Assembly: GCA_037013495.1 (NCBI GenBank)
Contig: CM072801.1
Coordinates: 76,307,816 to 76,371,815 of the forward strand
Length of the DNA: 64,000 nt
Source: Hippophae tibetana
Lineage: Eukaryota > Streptophyta > Magnoliopsida > Rosales > Elaeagnaceae
Reading direction: 5' to 3'
The position numbers and the translations under genes are program-made. Below, piece after piece: positions 11,496 to 24,400 of the stretch. The notes under the pieces were generated by a model, which searched no databases, was not told the DNA's origin, and worked only from the letters and a program-made list of their open reading frames with translations. Within the stretch, counting starts at the first letter, position 1. Every line of letters starts with the position of its first letter.

Positions 11496-12171
11496 ATCCA
11501 AACAATCTAAAAAGAACCAAATCTCTTGATTTTCATTATGCTTTTTTTGAAGTTTGCAAATGGAGTCACTAGGCAAAGTATCTCGAAGGTGGTGCCAAAA
11601 TGTTAATAGATGATTTTTGGCTTCTTAATGATACACTTTTACTGCCAGTTTATGCAATCCCTATTAGATACGTTTACAACAATATCTAATAGATGGGTAC
11701 CAAGAGATGTAAATATTTTAGCACATTAGTTAAATTGCGTTTCTCATAATCAATTTGTTGGGAGAATTGAGAATTTTTACTTACCATCAAATTTATTAGC
11801 GTTAATAAATGTCTTTAATCAATAAAATATTCAATAAACAGAAAAATAAAATAAAATAAAAAAGATAAATTATTTAAGGAAACTATTAAAAAATACAATT
11901 TTCATAATTATCCCATCTTATCTTAGTTTTTCATTCTCCATTTTATTACCCTAATTCTTGCCTCAAATTAGAAAAAAATCAACATGAAGTTTCATTTGGA
12001 AAACTTTACAGCTCTAGGAAAGCTATGACAAAATGGCTAAAATATACTAAAAGAACATATACGTAAATACCTATGCTATAAACGACACCGTAACGCAAAT
12101 TCTTAAAAGACTGAATTGTTAGACGTTTGACCACTCCATACTAACGCATTATTGGGCACGCGGTTGCAAAT

Positions 12172-12180
12172 GGCCCATTA
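12172..12180 (+). promoter_or_regulatory. GGCCCAWWW (site II/Up1-like) element
   Basis: GGCCCATTA lies about 240 bp upstream of the FPA start codon. Such motifs are common in promoters of constitutively expressed plant genes. Function here is inferred from position only. Confidence 0.3.
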
Positions 12181-12240
12181 TCGAGGCCTATGTATGCTTG
12201 TTTCCTTCAAATAACGAAGCAATCTAATCCCAAATGTCGT

Positions 12241-12300
12241 ATTCTTTCTTCACTTTCTCCAAAACTTCTTTCTTCACTTTCTCCAAAACTTCTTTCTTAT
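12241..12300 (+). repeat. pyrimidine-rich tandem repeat in the FPA 5' UTR region
   Basis: A 24-bp unit (CTTCTTTCTTCACTTTCTCC plus AAAA) occurs twice in full and once in part. CT-rich stretches are usual around plant transcription starts and 5' UTRs. Confidence 0.7.
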
Positions 12301-12413
12301 CCGTCTCTCAGATTCTAAAATCAATTTAACAAGTTCGATTTCAAATACAATAATTTTCAATATATTTGCATATTCCAACTCAATTAACCCAGTTTTTCTT
12401 GGGTTTTTCTTGA

Positions 12414-15400
12414 ATGGCGCCTCCTTACAAATTGAGCAAGCAAGGGATGGACGATTCTGAAACTCCCTCGAACAATCTTTGGGTCGGTAACTTGGCCATC
12501 GATGTAACCGATTCCAATCTTATGGACCTCTTTGCCAAGTACGGTGCACTTGATAGCGTTACCTCGTATTCATCGCGAAGCTATGCATTTGTATTCTTCA
12601 AGCGCATAGAGGATGCTAAGGCGGCCAAGGAGGCTTTACAAGGGGCTCTTTTGCTGGTTAAACCCATCAAGATTGAATTTGCACGACCGGTTCGTTCTGA
12701 TCTCTGCGTTTCGTTGGGTTTATTTTGTTTTCCCTGTTGCTTAATTTGGGTTATTTGTTATTTGTATCGTAATCGGAGTCATGTGGCCGGTTTTCTGGAA
12801 TTCGGTACAGGAATTTTGTTCTCGCGTGGTTTGAATACAATTGCATTGAATTTAGTATCATGTAGCCTTTTATTTATATATGAAAGTTTTTAGTTTGGTT
12901 GCTTATAATTAAAATTCCTGTTTTTCGAAACAACTTGAACATGTCAAATTGGAATTCTGAATTTTGAACGCTCATTTGGACAATATTGATGCAATATAAA
13001 TTATTTTATAAAATAAATTCGATATTGTTGTAAATTAGTGAATGCTGAAGCGAAGTTACGATCCAATTATGGTAAAATTATAGACAAGAAGAAAGTAACA
13101 GAGTCTATGTCCACAACGATGACCTGTTGAGTAAAATCAACTAATAATCAAAAGTAGAACAAATACTAATATCACCAAAAGCCTAACATACCCACAAACC
13201 TCTCAAAATAGAGAAAACAGGGAATGATCTAGCTTCGTTCAATTCTTGAACTGGTGTGGCTCAAAGCCCACTGAAATGGTTCTTCAAAGGCTTTTTCATC
13301 TGCGTTGTTCGATTAAACTAGAACCAAGTAATTGACCTCTTTCATTTTGTTTGCTTCCTATGGATTTTTTTTTTTGGGGGGGGGGGGGGGATTATACAAG
13401 CATAACTAAAGAGAACTATTGCACATCTTTCATTGTTAAAACCTTGTCTTCTAAGCTAATGTAAGACAATACCTATTACACTTTGATGTTTATTAATCCA
13501 TTAAATTATTGGGGATTACATTTTTTTTTTCTAAAAATTGCAACTTGCAAAGAAAGTGGAATTAGTTCTTTTATATGTTAGATAGAGAAGTAGTGCTAGT
13601 GAGTGATATTGTGTTTAGCCTTGTCGTTTATGCTACACGTGCTCACATCTTATGAGTCATAAGTAATTTTTGCTGCATGGGAAACCTTAAATTCTCTACC
13701 TGAACATGAAGGTAATTTCTCCATCTCTTCATTGTCCCGGCCTTGAAATTTAAGAATCAAATGTCACTTTAATACATCAGTTATGTCCAAATCAAAGACT
13801 TGTTAGCATTTCATAATCAGAATAAGAAGCAGAACTAGTGCTTTTGGAGTATCTTTCCACCAGTTACATGCAATATTTGACCTGGTTGCAACATCCTGCA
13901 TGGCTTGAACTAGCCTATAATGTGAATTGGAGAATCTGACATCCTTAAGTAATAACTACTTAAAACACCAAAGTACTTTTGGTTTTGAAGTCAAACCATA
14001 TTGTTACTATTGTAAAAAAAGAAAAATTGTATGGTAATCATGTGAAATTTTAACCTACTATGGGATGTGTTTCTAAATGGTAGTGGACACTCAACTTAAT
14101 CGGTCTGAATTTTAAAATCTAAAACTATGTGGGTCGATTTTTTCTTTCATCTTAAATTTCATCATATTTTAAAGATAATAATTTCTTTAAATGTAAGAAA
14201 AATAAAAAAATTAAATATTGATTTTAATAAACTTTTGTGAATGAAATTAGTGTGTAACAAAGTTACATGAAATAAATTAAACATTATTTTACAAAAAAGA
14301 TTATATCATCAAACATTCTACGGCTTATTGAATTATTGAATTATAAACGTTGTAATCAAATACTGTACATACTAATTATAATACAATTGGATATAATTTT
14401 GTCTATATGACTATATTTATTATGTCCAATTTGGCACACCAAACATGCAAGATTAATCTTTTTGTAATCCATTTGTTCTCGTTTCAATCTTTTTAATGGA
14501 CCTAATTTTTTCCCCGCCATTACTTCTTTTTCCCCAAGGAATATCCAAGGGTCATTTATGTAGTTTATATATTTTTCATAAGAGGTACGAGAGTATTATT
14601 CACGGCCAAGCTATCGATGTCGTTGCATCAGAAACCATTTCCAAGTTTGCTTTACTACCTCCCATTCTTAATCCCTTCTTGCCATGTGAAACCCCTAACT
14701 CATTTTCTTAGCTATGTTTGCTACATTTTTGTAATACATACATATTACAAAGGGCTAAATGTGATGGATTTTAATAGATCTCCTTTTATTTGCCTAAGGA
14801 GGGCCTTTTTTGTATGTTTCAATGTCTTCCATCTCATTCCAAGGAGTCCCAAAATCTAGCCCATTCAGGATTGCTCCCTAAATATTTTATTTGACTGAGC
14901 ACAGGCCTACTTTACCAGGTTGGGAATTTTTGTTTTCACTAACAAATGCAGTAGAAAGTAAATACTGTGAATTTTGATTTCATTTGTAATCATACTCAAG
15001 GAATGACTCTCATCCTTATTGATGTTGAATTTATATTAACACTTGTCACGAGAACATCAAATCTATTTTATATTCCTTCCGTTAAGAGAAAAGGAATATC
15101 TATGAACTGCAAATGGCAAACATCTTCTGTTTTTAAAAATGATCTAGTTACACATTCTGATGCCATATGCCTTTATCAAAATATGGACATTTACATAACA
15201 AGTGTGAAAGCAGGTCCTTTCCCCTTCATGTGCCATGTTTTCCTTCATTTCAAATTAAAGAATATTGTCTCTTTGGTCCTTACTAAGCCTTACAGCTAGA
15301 CTCCTAGAATTGTTATGCACACAATTTCTACTTTACTGGCGAGCCTATCATTTTTAATTTTAGAACACATTAAAACTGTGAAAGGCAATCCAGTGAATAT

Positions 15401-18400
15401 TAATTTACTTCTACATGAGCTGTCATGATAGTTCTTTATACCAAGATGACATTAATATTATTCAGCGATTTATACTTGTCTCTGAGGTGATGGAATCAGT
15501 AACTCGTTTTTTTTTGTTGTTGCTGCTGCTGCTGCTAGAGTGAAATAACCAATTATCCTTTTCTTTCTGATATTGTTGTTTGTAGTGTCAGTTAGTCACA
15601 GAGATATGATTGGATCTCCAATCTTATTTTTTTCACTTAAACATCGTTTCATTTTTAATGTAAATGGAAATTTAAAATTGTTATTCCCAGTGATATGATT
15701 ACTTTCTGATATTACTGATTGAACTCAGGCTAAGAAAACTTGTTATTTTCTTTGAGCATAATCTTTATTTTGGACAACAGTTAACCTAATATTAAATGGA
15801 GTGCTATAGGATGCAGTCTTGAATTTTTTGATATTAATTAGTGTGATTGGGTCTTGAATTATGTAGATTCGTTTACTCATCTTTGAAGACATTTTGTTAT
15901 GAAGAAGATACCATTTTTGACACATTTTGTTCTTCAGCCATCATGTATTCTTCTTGATTACAGTGTCTACTGTCCTTTCATGTAAAGCTCAATTAGTTTA
16001 CTCATGTCATAACTCTATGGAATGTCTCTGTTTCAAAAGTTATGGGTTGTCTACTAAGCACAATTTAGGAGATGACATCTGCATTGACCTTTGTATGGAG
16101 CCTTATTTACTTATTTACATAATATACCAAAAAACAGTATCACTGAGCCCTTGTTAGGTTGTCTAATTGATTTTTATTTCTAGAAGACAGTTTCATTCTC
16201 ATAGCTGTTTTCTCCAAGGAACCAAACCTTTGTACTTCATTCTCATAGCTGTTTTCTCCAAGGAACCAAACCTTTGTACAACTCTTCTACAGTCAACATT
16301 TTTGTGTTTTTGTGTTTTTGTGGTCAGTTGTTCATTAGGCTACGAGCAATTGGTGTTGATTTTTTTTTCATTTACATAGATTTTTATTCCATTAGCTCAA
16401 TGCAATGGTGTCAGGATCTCCTGCTCTTTGTCTGGGTGATGAATATGCTGTTCTGACCTAGTTTTATTGGACTGTACTAGTTTCTTAGATTGAAATATAC
16501 ACAGCATCTGTTTTTTTGGCAATCATAATTTGGGATTCTTATAATTTTTTTTCCCAGGCAAAGCCATGTAAGCATCTATGGGTTGGTGGAATTAGCTCAT
16601 CTGTTTCAAAGGAAGAGCTGGAAGAAGAATTTCAAAAGTTTGGGAAAATTGAGGATTTTAAGTTTCTGAGAGACCGGAATACTGCATTTATTGAATATTT
16701 CAGATTGGAAGATGCTTCTCAAGCAATGAAAAGCATGAATGGTAAACATTTGGGTGGTGAGCAGATACGTGTTGATTTTCTTCGGTCGCAACTGTCAAAA
16801 AGGGTAATGTTTCCGTTTAGAACAAGCTGTCTACTTAAGATGTCCTCCTTGTGATTGAATTACTCAAAGTATTCAGTGTCGCTTGAAATAAAATAGATTA
16901 GTCATGAAACTGAATTGACAATGAGAAACTTATGATGTTACTAGGTGTGAGCAAGAAAATGTGTAATGTTTTTTGCCTTACTCAAGTTATTTTTAATTTA
17001 ATGCCTTTGTTGTTCTTGTTTGCCAATCTCAGTATCTCACTTGTTTTTGGCTTCATTTTTCTTGGATTGTTATGCATGGCATTGTACTTATCCAAGTGTG
17101 TATCATTATTGTTATTATAATTATTTATTTGAAAATAACTTCTAATAAATTGATGAATATGTAGGACTAATCTTACCTTAGATCAGCAATACTAGCCAAA
17201 ATGAAGCATTACAACAAGATCAACACAAAATTATAATCCCTCACGTAACATTTCATTCAAACTATGTTAAACTTTCTATTTAGGTTTAACGAAGCCTTGT
17301 GTTATTGCCACAAGCCTATTTGTTGTTTAGATAACAACCTCGTGTGAATTGATGCTGTAATCCCTATGGTTAATAAAGAGTTTATGTGGAAACGGAAATT
17401 TTGGATGTGACAATAAAGCCACCCTTGATAAATTACTTGTTTCTTTGTAATGATATCTGCTGTTTTATGTCTCATTTTGAAATGATCCTTTTTTTTATTT
17501 ATTTTTTATTTGCCTTATTCGAACAGGACCCGTGGCTTGAATCCAGGGATGGGCATTTTCATGACAGGAACATGTTTCCTGCCGACTTGCATTCTGGTCA
17601 AAAACGACAATTGGTGAGTCTTAGGTTTACAATCAACATTTGGTTTAATTGTTTTATCCTTATTAATATTTTTTAAGAAGTGTGTTTCAATCCATATAAA
17701 ACTGACTGGGGCAATAGAATCTAATCTGTTCATGGAGTTGGCGACGGCTATAATAACATCTACCTTTCTTTTTGGGTTTTTGTTGTTCGTTTTATTCTAA
17801 TTTAATGCATGATCTGTCAGTATTCTCAAGCTTCAGGGGGAAGAAAAGGAGATGGCCAACCAAGTAAAGTTTTATGGATTGGTTACCCACCTTCTGTTCA
17901 GATTGATGAGCGGATGCTCCACAATGCCATGATTTTGTTTGGTGAGATTGAAAAAATTAAGAGTTTCCCTTCAAGAAATTACTCTTTTGTGGAATTTAGA
18001 AGTGTTGATGAAGCTCGGCGTGCCAAGGAGGGCTTGCAGGGAAGACTTTTCAACGATCCTCGAATTTCTATTATGTTCTCAAGCAGTGAACTGGCACCTG
18101 GGAAAGATTGTCCTGGCCCATATCCTGCAGGTAAAGGGCCTAGATCAGATATGGTCAGCGAATTTCAACCTTTACAGGTGGATATGTTTGGTCCAAATCG
18201 TCCAATTATGTCAAATAATTTTGCTGGAGCTCTACCCCCTAATAGCATGATTGGTCCTAATGGGCCGCCAATGAGATCTTTTGCTCCACAGGGTAGATTT
18301 CACCCTTTGCTTTCAGGCCCAGAATCTAATGGCTTGTCCACTCTACCCAATTATCAGGAAGGTAATTCCAAAAATCTGATTGGTCCAAACTGGCAAAGAG

Positions 18401-21011
18401 CATCTCCTCCCACTCCAAACATGTCTTCTCCTGCATTGAGTATCAAGGGACATACTGGGTCTGCATCCAGTGCTTGGGATGTATTGGATGTAAACCAATT
18501 TCAAAGGGATTCCAAAAGATCCAGGGTAGATGGCCTTCTTTCCATTAATGATGTTTCTTTTCCCTCGAGGAATATTGATGATCATGCATTGGCATTGGAT
18601 CCAGCATATGGGCTTGGTCCTGGGGTTGATGGCAGTGCTTTTGGTCCATTTGCTAATGTTCCTGGTGCTGGTTCAAGGGTTTCTGCAGGAGAATTTGCTC
18701 AAGTACATTCAGATAATGAATATATCTGGCGTGGTATTATTGCAAAGGGTGGGACACCTGTTTGTCACACACGGTGTCTCCCAATTGGAAAAGGAATAGG
18801 AGCTGAACTGTGAGTATATTATTTTTTATGTTTTTGGTGCATTTGATTCTGCTTTCTGGAGTGGATCTTTTTCTAGGATGCTATATTTTGTTACCTCTTC
18901 ATACACGTCACAGTTGAAAGATTATATAATGTATGTGTAGCTTTACCCTTAAGATCTTATAATTTTTGCTCCACAAGATTAGACAAAGGAATGAAATAAC
19001 TATCCTTTATGTTTAACTAATTTCTCTTTCACTTGTATTATTAATTCGCATAATGGCTATTCTTTGGTGACACAAATTCTTTGGACCAAAGGAATTTAAG
19101 TTCTTCACTATGTGAAAATATTAGCTTTCGTAGAGAGGGTCAAGATATGATGTTTTTTATACCAAAAAACTTGCTAATTTCCAAAACGGATAATGGTCCT
19201 ACAGTTTTGATGAAAGTGGATATTAGAAAAGCTTACAACAATTGTATAATATTCAGTGTAAACAATTTACTGAACATTAGGATACCAATTCTTAATATTT
19301 ATTACATGATCAGAGGCAAGCAAACAAACTGTAATTACAATTTCATTTCCCCTTGTCACATGGTACATGAATCACTAATCAATTTCATCAATATTTTTGG
19401 TTCCACGAATCAATACGCCTGTGTTTGTTGTTTTCTAATGTATCAAATATTTTTCGTAAAATATTACAATACATATAAAAAAAGTAGATTGACTCGTTTT
19501 GTTTCAACTCAAAAGGAACAAATTGACTTATTTTGTGTTCAACTCAAAAGAAACAAATTGACTCATTTTGTGTTCAACTCAAAAGGAACAGCTGAATGTA
19601 TAGTGTTCAATTGGTGTTTTTACTGTTTTGCAGTCCCGAAGTTGTTAACTGCTCAGCTAGGACAGGATTGGATATGCTTACTGAGCACTATGCTGAGGCC
19701 ATTGGATTTGACATTGTCTTTTTTTTACCTGATAGTGAGGATGATTTTGCTTCCTATACTGAATTCCTTCGATACCTAGGTGCAAAAAGCCGTGCTGGTG
19801 TTGCCAAATTTGATGATGGAACAACTTTATTTTTGGTACCTCCATCAGACTTTTTAACTAGTATTTTGAAAGTTTCTGGACCGGAACGTCTTTATGGTGT
19901 GGTCCTCAAGTTTCCACAACCAGTTTCTACCAATGCTCAGCATCAGTCACACCTCACTATTCCTTCTTCACAATATATGGATAGACAACAGATTCCTCCT
20001 TCCCAAGCTGAGTATAGTGTTGCTCCATTGAAGGATGAACAGTTCATGCAGATCGACCATAGCAGATTTTTGCAGGACCCAAAGCTGCACTCTGGAGGGC
20101 TTCTTCCACCTACTAGTGAATCCTCTGGAGTGCAGTCCATACTTCAAGATTATGCTTCTAATGGTGCTGCTGTGACGTCACAAGCTGGAGTGTCCTTGAC
20201 ACCTGAGCTCATTGCCACTCTTGCATCCTTACTGCCTGCATGTGCTCAGTCTTCTGCTCCAGAAGGTGTAAAGCCACAAGACTCATCAACTATTAGGCCT
20301 CCATTTCCTCCTGTTGCACCAAATAAAGCAACACCTTCCCCTGGTTGGAAGCAAGATAATCACCAGACACCTAACCATGAAGGGCACGTATTGCAACAAC
20401 TGGGAAGTCAGTATAATCCTCAGGGACCAGACACTACGCAGTTCCAGTCTTACTCCTATGTCTCAAATACAGATGGCCACTCCACACAACTGGTTCATGG
20501 TGGCACCCAGTTTCAAGACTCTTCTGTCAACTGGCCTCAGCAGGCTGCTATTTCTTCTAGGCCTATGGGTAGTTTTCCTGTTCCTTCCCAAGGTGGACAA
20601 GTTGCCTCGTTTCCACATCCCACCCACTATCAGGTTGATACCTTCCCTGGTGTTCATGGAGGATATGTGGCGTCACATGGAGCAGATGCTTCTGGGTTGT
20701 ATAATGGCCCTATATCTCAGCAACTCAACAATTCTATGACTTCAACTAATCAGCCCTACAGTGCTAATTATGCTTCATCTCGGAGTGTAATGCCTGTGGG
20801 TACTGAAAAAGTAAACACAGAGGTTTCAAATCAAGTTCAGAAGCTACAATCTGCACTCCTTGGAGCAGGTCAGGGCACATCCGAAGGTGAGGTTGACAAG
20901 AATCAGCGGTACCAATCGACTTTGCAATTTGCAGCTAATCTGCTGCTCCAAATTCAGCAGCAACAGCATCAGCATCAGCAAACAGGACAAGGGTCTGGAA
21001 GTCAGCAGTGA
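12414..21011 (+). CDS. FPA: Flowering-time control protein FPA (RRM-SPOC RNA-binding protein)
   Basis: Spliced CDS: 12414-12689, 16558-16803, 17527-17613, 17821-18809, 19634-21011. Every junction is GT-AG and in phase, giving 991 aa; the Arabidopsis protein is about 900 aa. RRM1: RNP2 LWVGNL at residues 22-27 and RNP1 RSYAFVFF at 55-62. RRM2: LWVGGI at 99-104 and RNP1 near 132-140. RRM3 begins near residue 221 (LWIGYP) with RNYSFVEF. A Ser/Pro/Gly-rich linker follows, then a SPOC domain at about 503-627 ([31 protein letters not shown]). The tail carries [17 protein letters not shown] and is Gln-rich. In Arabidopsis FPA is a nuclear protein that promotes proximal poly(A) site use and flowering through repression of FLC. 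The ATG has G at +4 and precedes the conserved N-terminus. Confidence 0.95.
13365..13390 (+). repeat. poly-T/poly-G tract
   Basis: About ten T followed by about fifteen G in intron 1 of FPA. The exact length is uncertain, because homopolymers are error-prone in assemblies. Confidence 0.8.
16192..16279 (+). repeat. 44-bp tandem duplication in FPA intron 1
   Basis: The unit at 16192-16235 is repeated perfectly at 16236-16279. It lies about 280 bp upstream of exon 2. Confidence 0.9.
19081..19239 (+). pseudogene. possible LINE reverse transcriptase fragment in FPA intron 4
   Basis: A 53-codon open stretch inside intron 4 ends in [17 protein letters not shown], which resembles the RT motif-A block (K-x-D-x-x-K-A-Y) of plant LINEs. 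The rest of the element is absent. A chance match is possible. Confidence 0.4.
19489..19590 (+). repeat. three-copy ~35-bp tandem repeat in FPA intron 4
   Basis: The unit TTGACTCATTTTGTGTTCAA plus CTCAAAAGGAACAAA is repeated three times with few changes, ending about 43 bp before the exon 5 acceptor. Confidence 0.85.
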
Positions 21012-21291
21012 AGTTCCTTTGTTTAGGTAACTTCTTGATTGAATTTCTTAATAGTTGAGTTCCTATTTTGTAAGAGTTATGTGCAAATTTGTCTGGTATG
21101 CTGATGTGTTGGGTTATTTCTTTTGCTTTTTTATCAGACTTGTATGTTTCTTTCTATTTATTAGTATTATAGGAGGCTTAGCTTGACCTTTAGCTAGAGA
21201 AATGGAAAATATGCTTTACTTATTTTTTGTTGAAATTTGGAACTCATTGTTCTCTTTGTCAAGGCTAAAAAGCTATGGGGTTCTAGTCTTA
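21012..21291 (+). other. FPA 3' UTR / downstream flank
   Basis: U-rich sequence after the FPA stop with no ORF. No single canonical AATAAA stands out, so the poly(A) site cannot be placed. Confidence 0.5.
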
Positions 21292-21489
21292 GAGTGTATT
21301 TATTTATGCTTCTGAAACAAAGTGTTTCTGACAGCAAAAAAGCATTTCAAACCCAAATCTGAAATTGTCAGAAGTGTTTTTAGGGCTCAGAGAGGACATT
21401 TTGTGCTTCCTGACAGAGCATATTATTTATACTTCTTGAAAGCGCTTCTATCCAAAATCATTTTAATAGAAGCACAATCAAATAGACGC
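21292..21489. mobile_element. Tourist-like MITE
   Basis: A 198-bp segment with imperfect terminal inverted repeats: left GAGTGTATTTATTTATGCTTC, right reverse complement GCGTCTATTTGATTGTGCTT. It is flanked by TTA on both sides (21289-21291 and 21490-21492), as expected for PIF/Harbinger-derived MITEs. No coding capacity. Confidence 0.55.
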
Positions 21490-21492
21490 TTA

Positions 21493-24400
21493 TAATGATT
21501 TTTAAGGAAGTAGTGTGAGGGAGAATGTATTATTAAGGAAATAGAATAATGTGGCATATGGTTTCTTGGTGAAGACTGAACTGCTCAGAAAGTTATTTAG
21601 TGAAGTTAATTTTGTTGAGGATGATTAGAGGGATGTGACTAAATGATCTGATTACACATTTAGGTAAATGATCTTAAGTATTTGTGTATAATCTGCAGAG
21701 TAAATTTTACATTAGTGCAAGTATTCCAGTTGCCACCTGATTATCTCTTGTTTCTGCTTCATTTAAGAATCTTGCAATTTTAGGAAATTAGTCTCAATGT
21801 AGCTCCTCTGTGGTATGTTTACATAATTTTCTATAACTTTATTATGCCTTATGTTCACTTGATTTGTTCTATCGTGCTTTTGCTAATGTATATAACTTTC
21901 TGTTTTATGGACTCTGCCTGAAGAAATTGATGATTTCTGTTATTTTTTGGCCTTATATGATATGATATTTGTTGCATACAGTGCATGGTGTTTCTTGTTG
22001 TTCTTACACTAAATTTGTACTTTGTGCTACTAGATTTATTAGCCGTATTGTTATTCATAAACTTGGTACATATTGTGTACAATTGTGTCCCTGAAAGAGT
22101 TCTGTTAACCTAGAATCTATTTTTCAAATATGGAATGAGTCCATTCTGTAACTTGTTTATTAATAGCAATTGCATTTTCTAACTATTTTTTTGATGTTAA
22201 ATGACATATACTATCTTCAAATAGCGGGGCATGAAAAAAGGGATTCCTAGTTTATCATTGTATAACTTAAGTTCCAATTCACCCCATAAAATTCTAAAAA
22301 CTATCCTTTATATCCTTCATTATTTGCCCATCAGAGTTGGGGAGAAAATAATATTAAAATTACTATCATGTCGCGAAAAATGAGTACGTAAAATAGGAAG
22401 GGGATGAATTTTTAAAGTAAAATTAAAAGAAATTAGAAAGATGTAAAATTTAAAATTCAATTCAATTCGGGGTATTCCTATTCAAGAACATAGTTTTCAT
22501 AAACATAGTTTCCACTTTTATCCATATCTCGAATCTTTGAATCAAATATTCAAATATTTGCCCTCGAAATGCCTTCCAAATTGTGCCAAAAAGCCCGAAC
22601 AAGTTAAGGAGAGGATGTTATAGAGTGTGAGAGAGGAGGGAAGAAAAAGCGTGAGCAAAATGGGTGGTTTTTTAAAACCAACGGAGGAGCTTGCCAACAA
22701 GCTCGCCAATTGTGATGGTAAGGTGGTGAAGGTTGTACCTAATTTTTCCCGCTTGATCTGATTTTTCAAACAATTTTCCCGTTACATCTCTACACTATAA
22801 AACATTATTTATAATTTTCTTTTTAGGTACTAAAATTATTTATACTGAAATTGAGATTTTACAATCAACAACCTAAAAAAATCATTTGGGTGCAATGAGG
22901 ATAAGATTGTAAAATAAAGAGAACACCATCTTGTTACTCTTTTTCTTTGAAAAATCCGAAATAACAGTATCTTTAAGGAAACATACTCCAACTCTGCGCT
23001 TTGGATTGAACCTGTGTTTTCAAAACAAACAAAAGGTATCCTTTCAATTCTTAATAGCTTAGTTGCTAAGAAAGCTGCTACAAAGGAAACATAACAATTT
23101 GTTTAGGAGCACGTTTCTGTTTATACTAATCTTTGGATTGACAAAAGTAAGAAATAGATATCGAAAACCGATGCTTTTGATAGCGAATTGGGGATTTGCT
23201 GTGGACAAAGTACCTGCCCTCCCTTTAACAAACGTATTTGATGAACTAGAAATTGTTTAGGAACTTCATGGTTGCTACTATTGAAGTTGTGGTGGTAGGA
23301 TCATTCACATTGCCAGGGGCATTTGGATTGTAAAAGTCTAAAAGTAGGTTGAATAAGCTGCAATTTCAAAATAACAGATACAAAGTTTTATTATCTTGCT
23401 ATAAATAACTAAGAGATAAACATGGTTCCTACAATAATGCAGTAGAAAACTTTTCTTGTTTGCTTCTTCGTTTGTAAAGTTTAATCATGCTTAGTAGTAA
23501 GGATGAAAGGCTTGTGGATACTAATGTGAAATGGAAATTAGGGGTTCAAAATCGGTTGAAATTGGTTTCCTGCTACAAATTTATAATCATGTAGTCCCGT
23601 GACTTGGAGACCTAAACCCTAAATTGCTAGATCACCTGTAATAACCATACATGATTTTGGTAAGTTTGGGATATTTGGTTTGTGTAACCTTGGAATTAAT
23701 CATTTTATTGTTTATATGTACTAGAATAAGTTGTGTTAGTGACTATGGTGGTAGTAACCAGTGTAATTTAGGTAGTCTGCTTTAGGAGATGAAATATAGA
23801 AACTGTTCAGCTGACAAATATGAATGAGACTATGCATGTTTTTAGCTCAGGTGCATTTACCCATCTAGATCTATATTTGGTATGCAGAAGCTTGAACTGT
23901 CATTTGCTAGAGAGGAAAATTAATGCATGCGGGATTATCCTAAGACTGGTTAATTTCTGTTCATTTTTCCCGTTATTAACCTTTAAACAATCGAGGGGAC
24001 AAATAGAACGTCAGCAGCCTCTTTTCTTTTCTACCTATTTTTGACGTACTGTTTTTTGTTAGTTACTAGTCCTGGTCCTGGAACCAGTTCTTGAACTGCT
24101 TTATTGCGTGCTTATTCGTGACTGTGAAGACCTCATATGAATCCCCTTATACTATCAACCATCATTTCTGATAGAAAAAGGGGTCGATTTTTTAATAACT
24201 TTGTGTAGACTTTGTACGCTCTCGTGTTTCCTGTCTCTTTTTGTATTTTAAATCTTTAGCTTCATTATTATGTGTTAAGGAATACGAGTATAGGACGCCA
24301 CCTTTTATTTATAAATATTCATTCAATCATAAATATATAATCTCTTGTTCATACTTGTCAACATCAAGGAAAATTGTCCTTGTGCTTTTATACCAACAAA

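Larger units (their letters stand above)
10349..12240. other. non-coding region upstream of FPA
   Basis: No gene seen. It contains the foldback repeat at 10745-11030, its third copy at 11360-11495, and otherwise AT-rich unique DNA. The promoter of the FPA gene should lie in the right-hand few hundred bases. Confidence 0.6.
12690..16557 (+). other. FPA intron 1 (3.87 kb)
   Basis: The long first intron separates RRM1 from RRM2. The exon 1 frame stays open into the intron to a TAG at 12891-12893, so a transcript ending in the intron would encode RRM1 plus a 67-residue hydrophobic tail. An AATAAA lies at 13012-13017. The intron also holds a T/G homopolymer (13365-13390), a (TGC)n tract near 15520 and a 44-bp tandem duplication. 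No other gene is recognised in it. Confidence 0.8.

Noticed and set aside
12414-12893. Stand-alone 159-aa RRM protein
   Set aside because: Exon 1 of FPA read into intron 1. A GT donor at 12690 and in-phase exon 2 show the spliced structure. Kept only as a possible truncated isoform.
19081-19779. 232-aa ORF as a separate gene
   Set aside because: It spans the end of intron 4 and an out-of-frame part of FPA exon 5. The spliced FPA frame explains the coding signal.
22542-22769. Minus-strand 75-aa ORF and plus-strand MGGFLKPTEEL-like frame
   Set aside because: Short, no recognised domain, no splice or promoter context that supports a gene.
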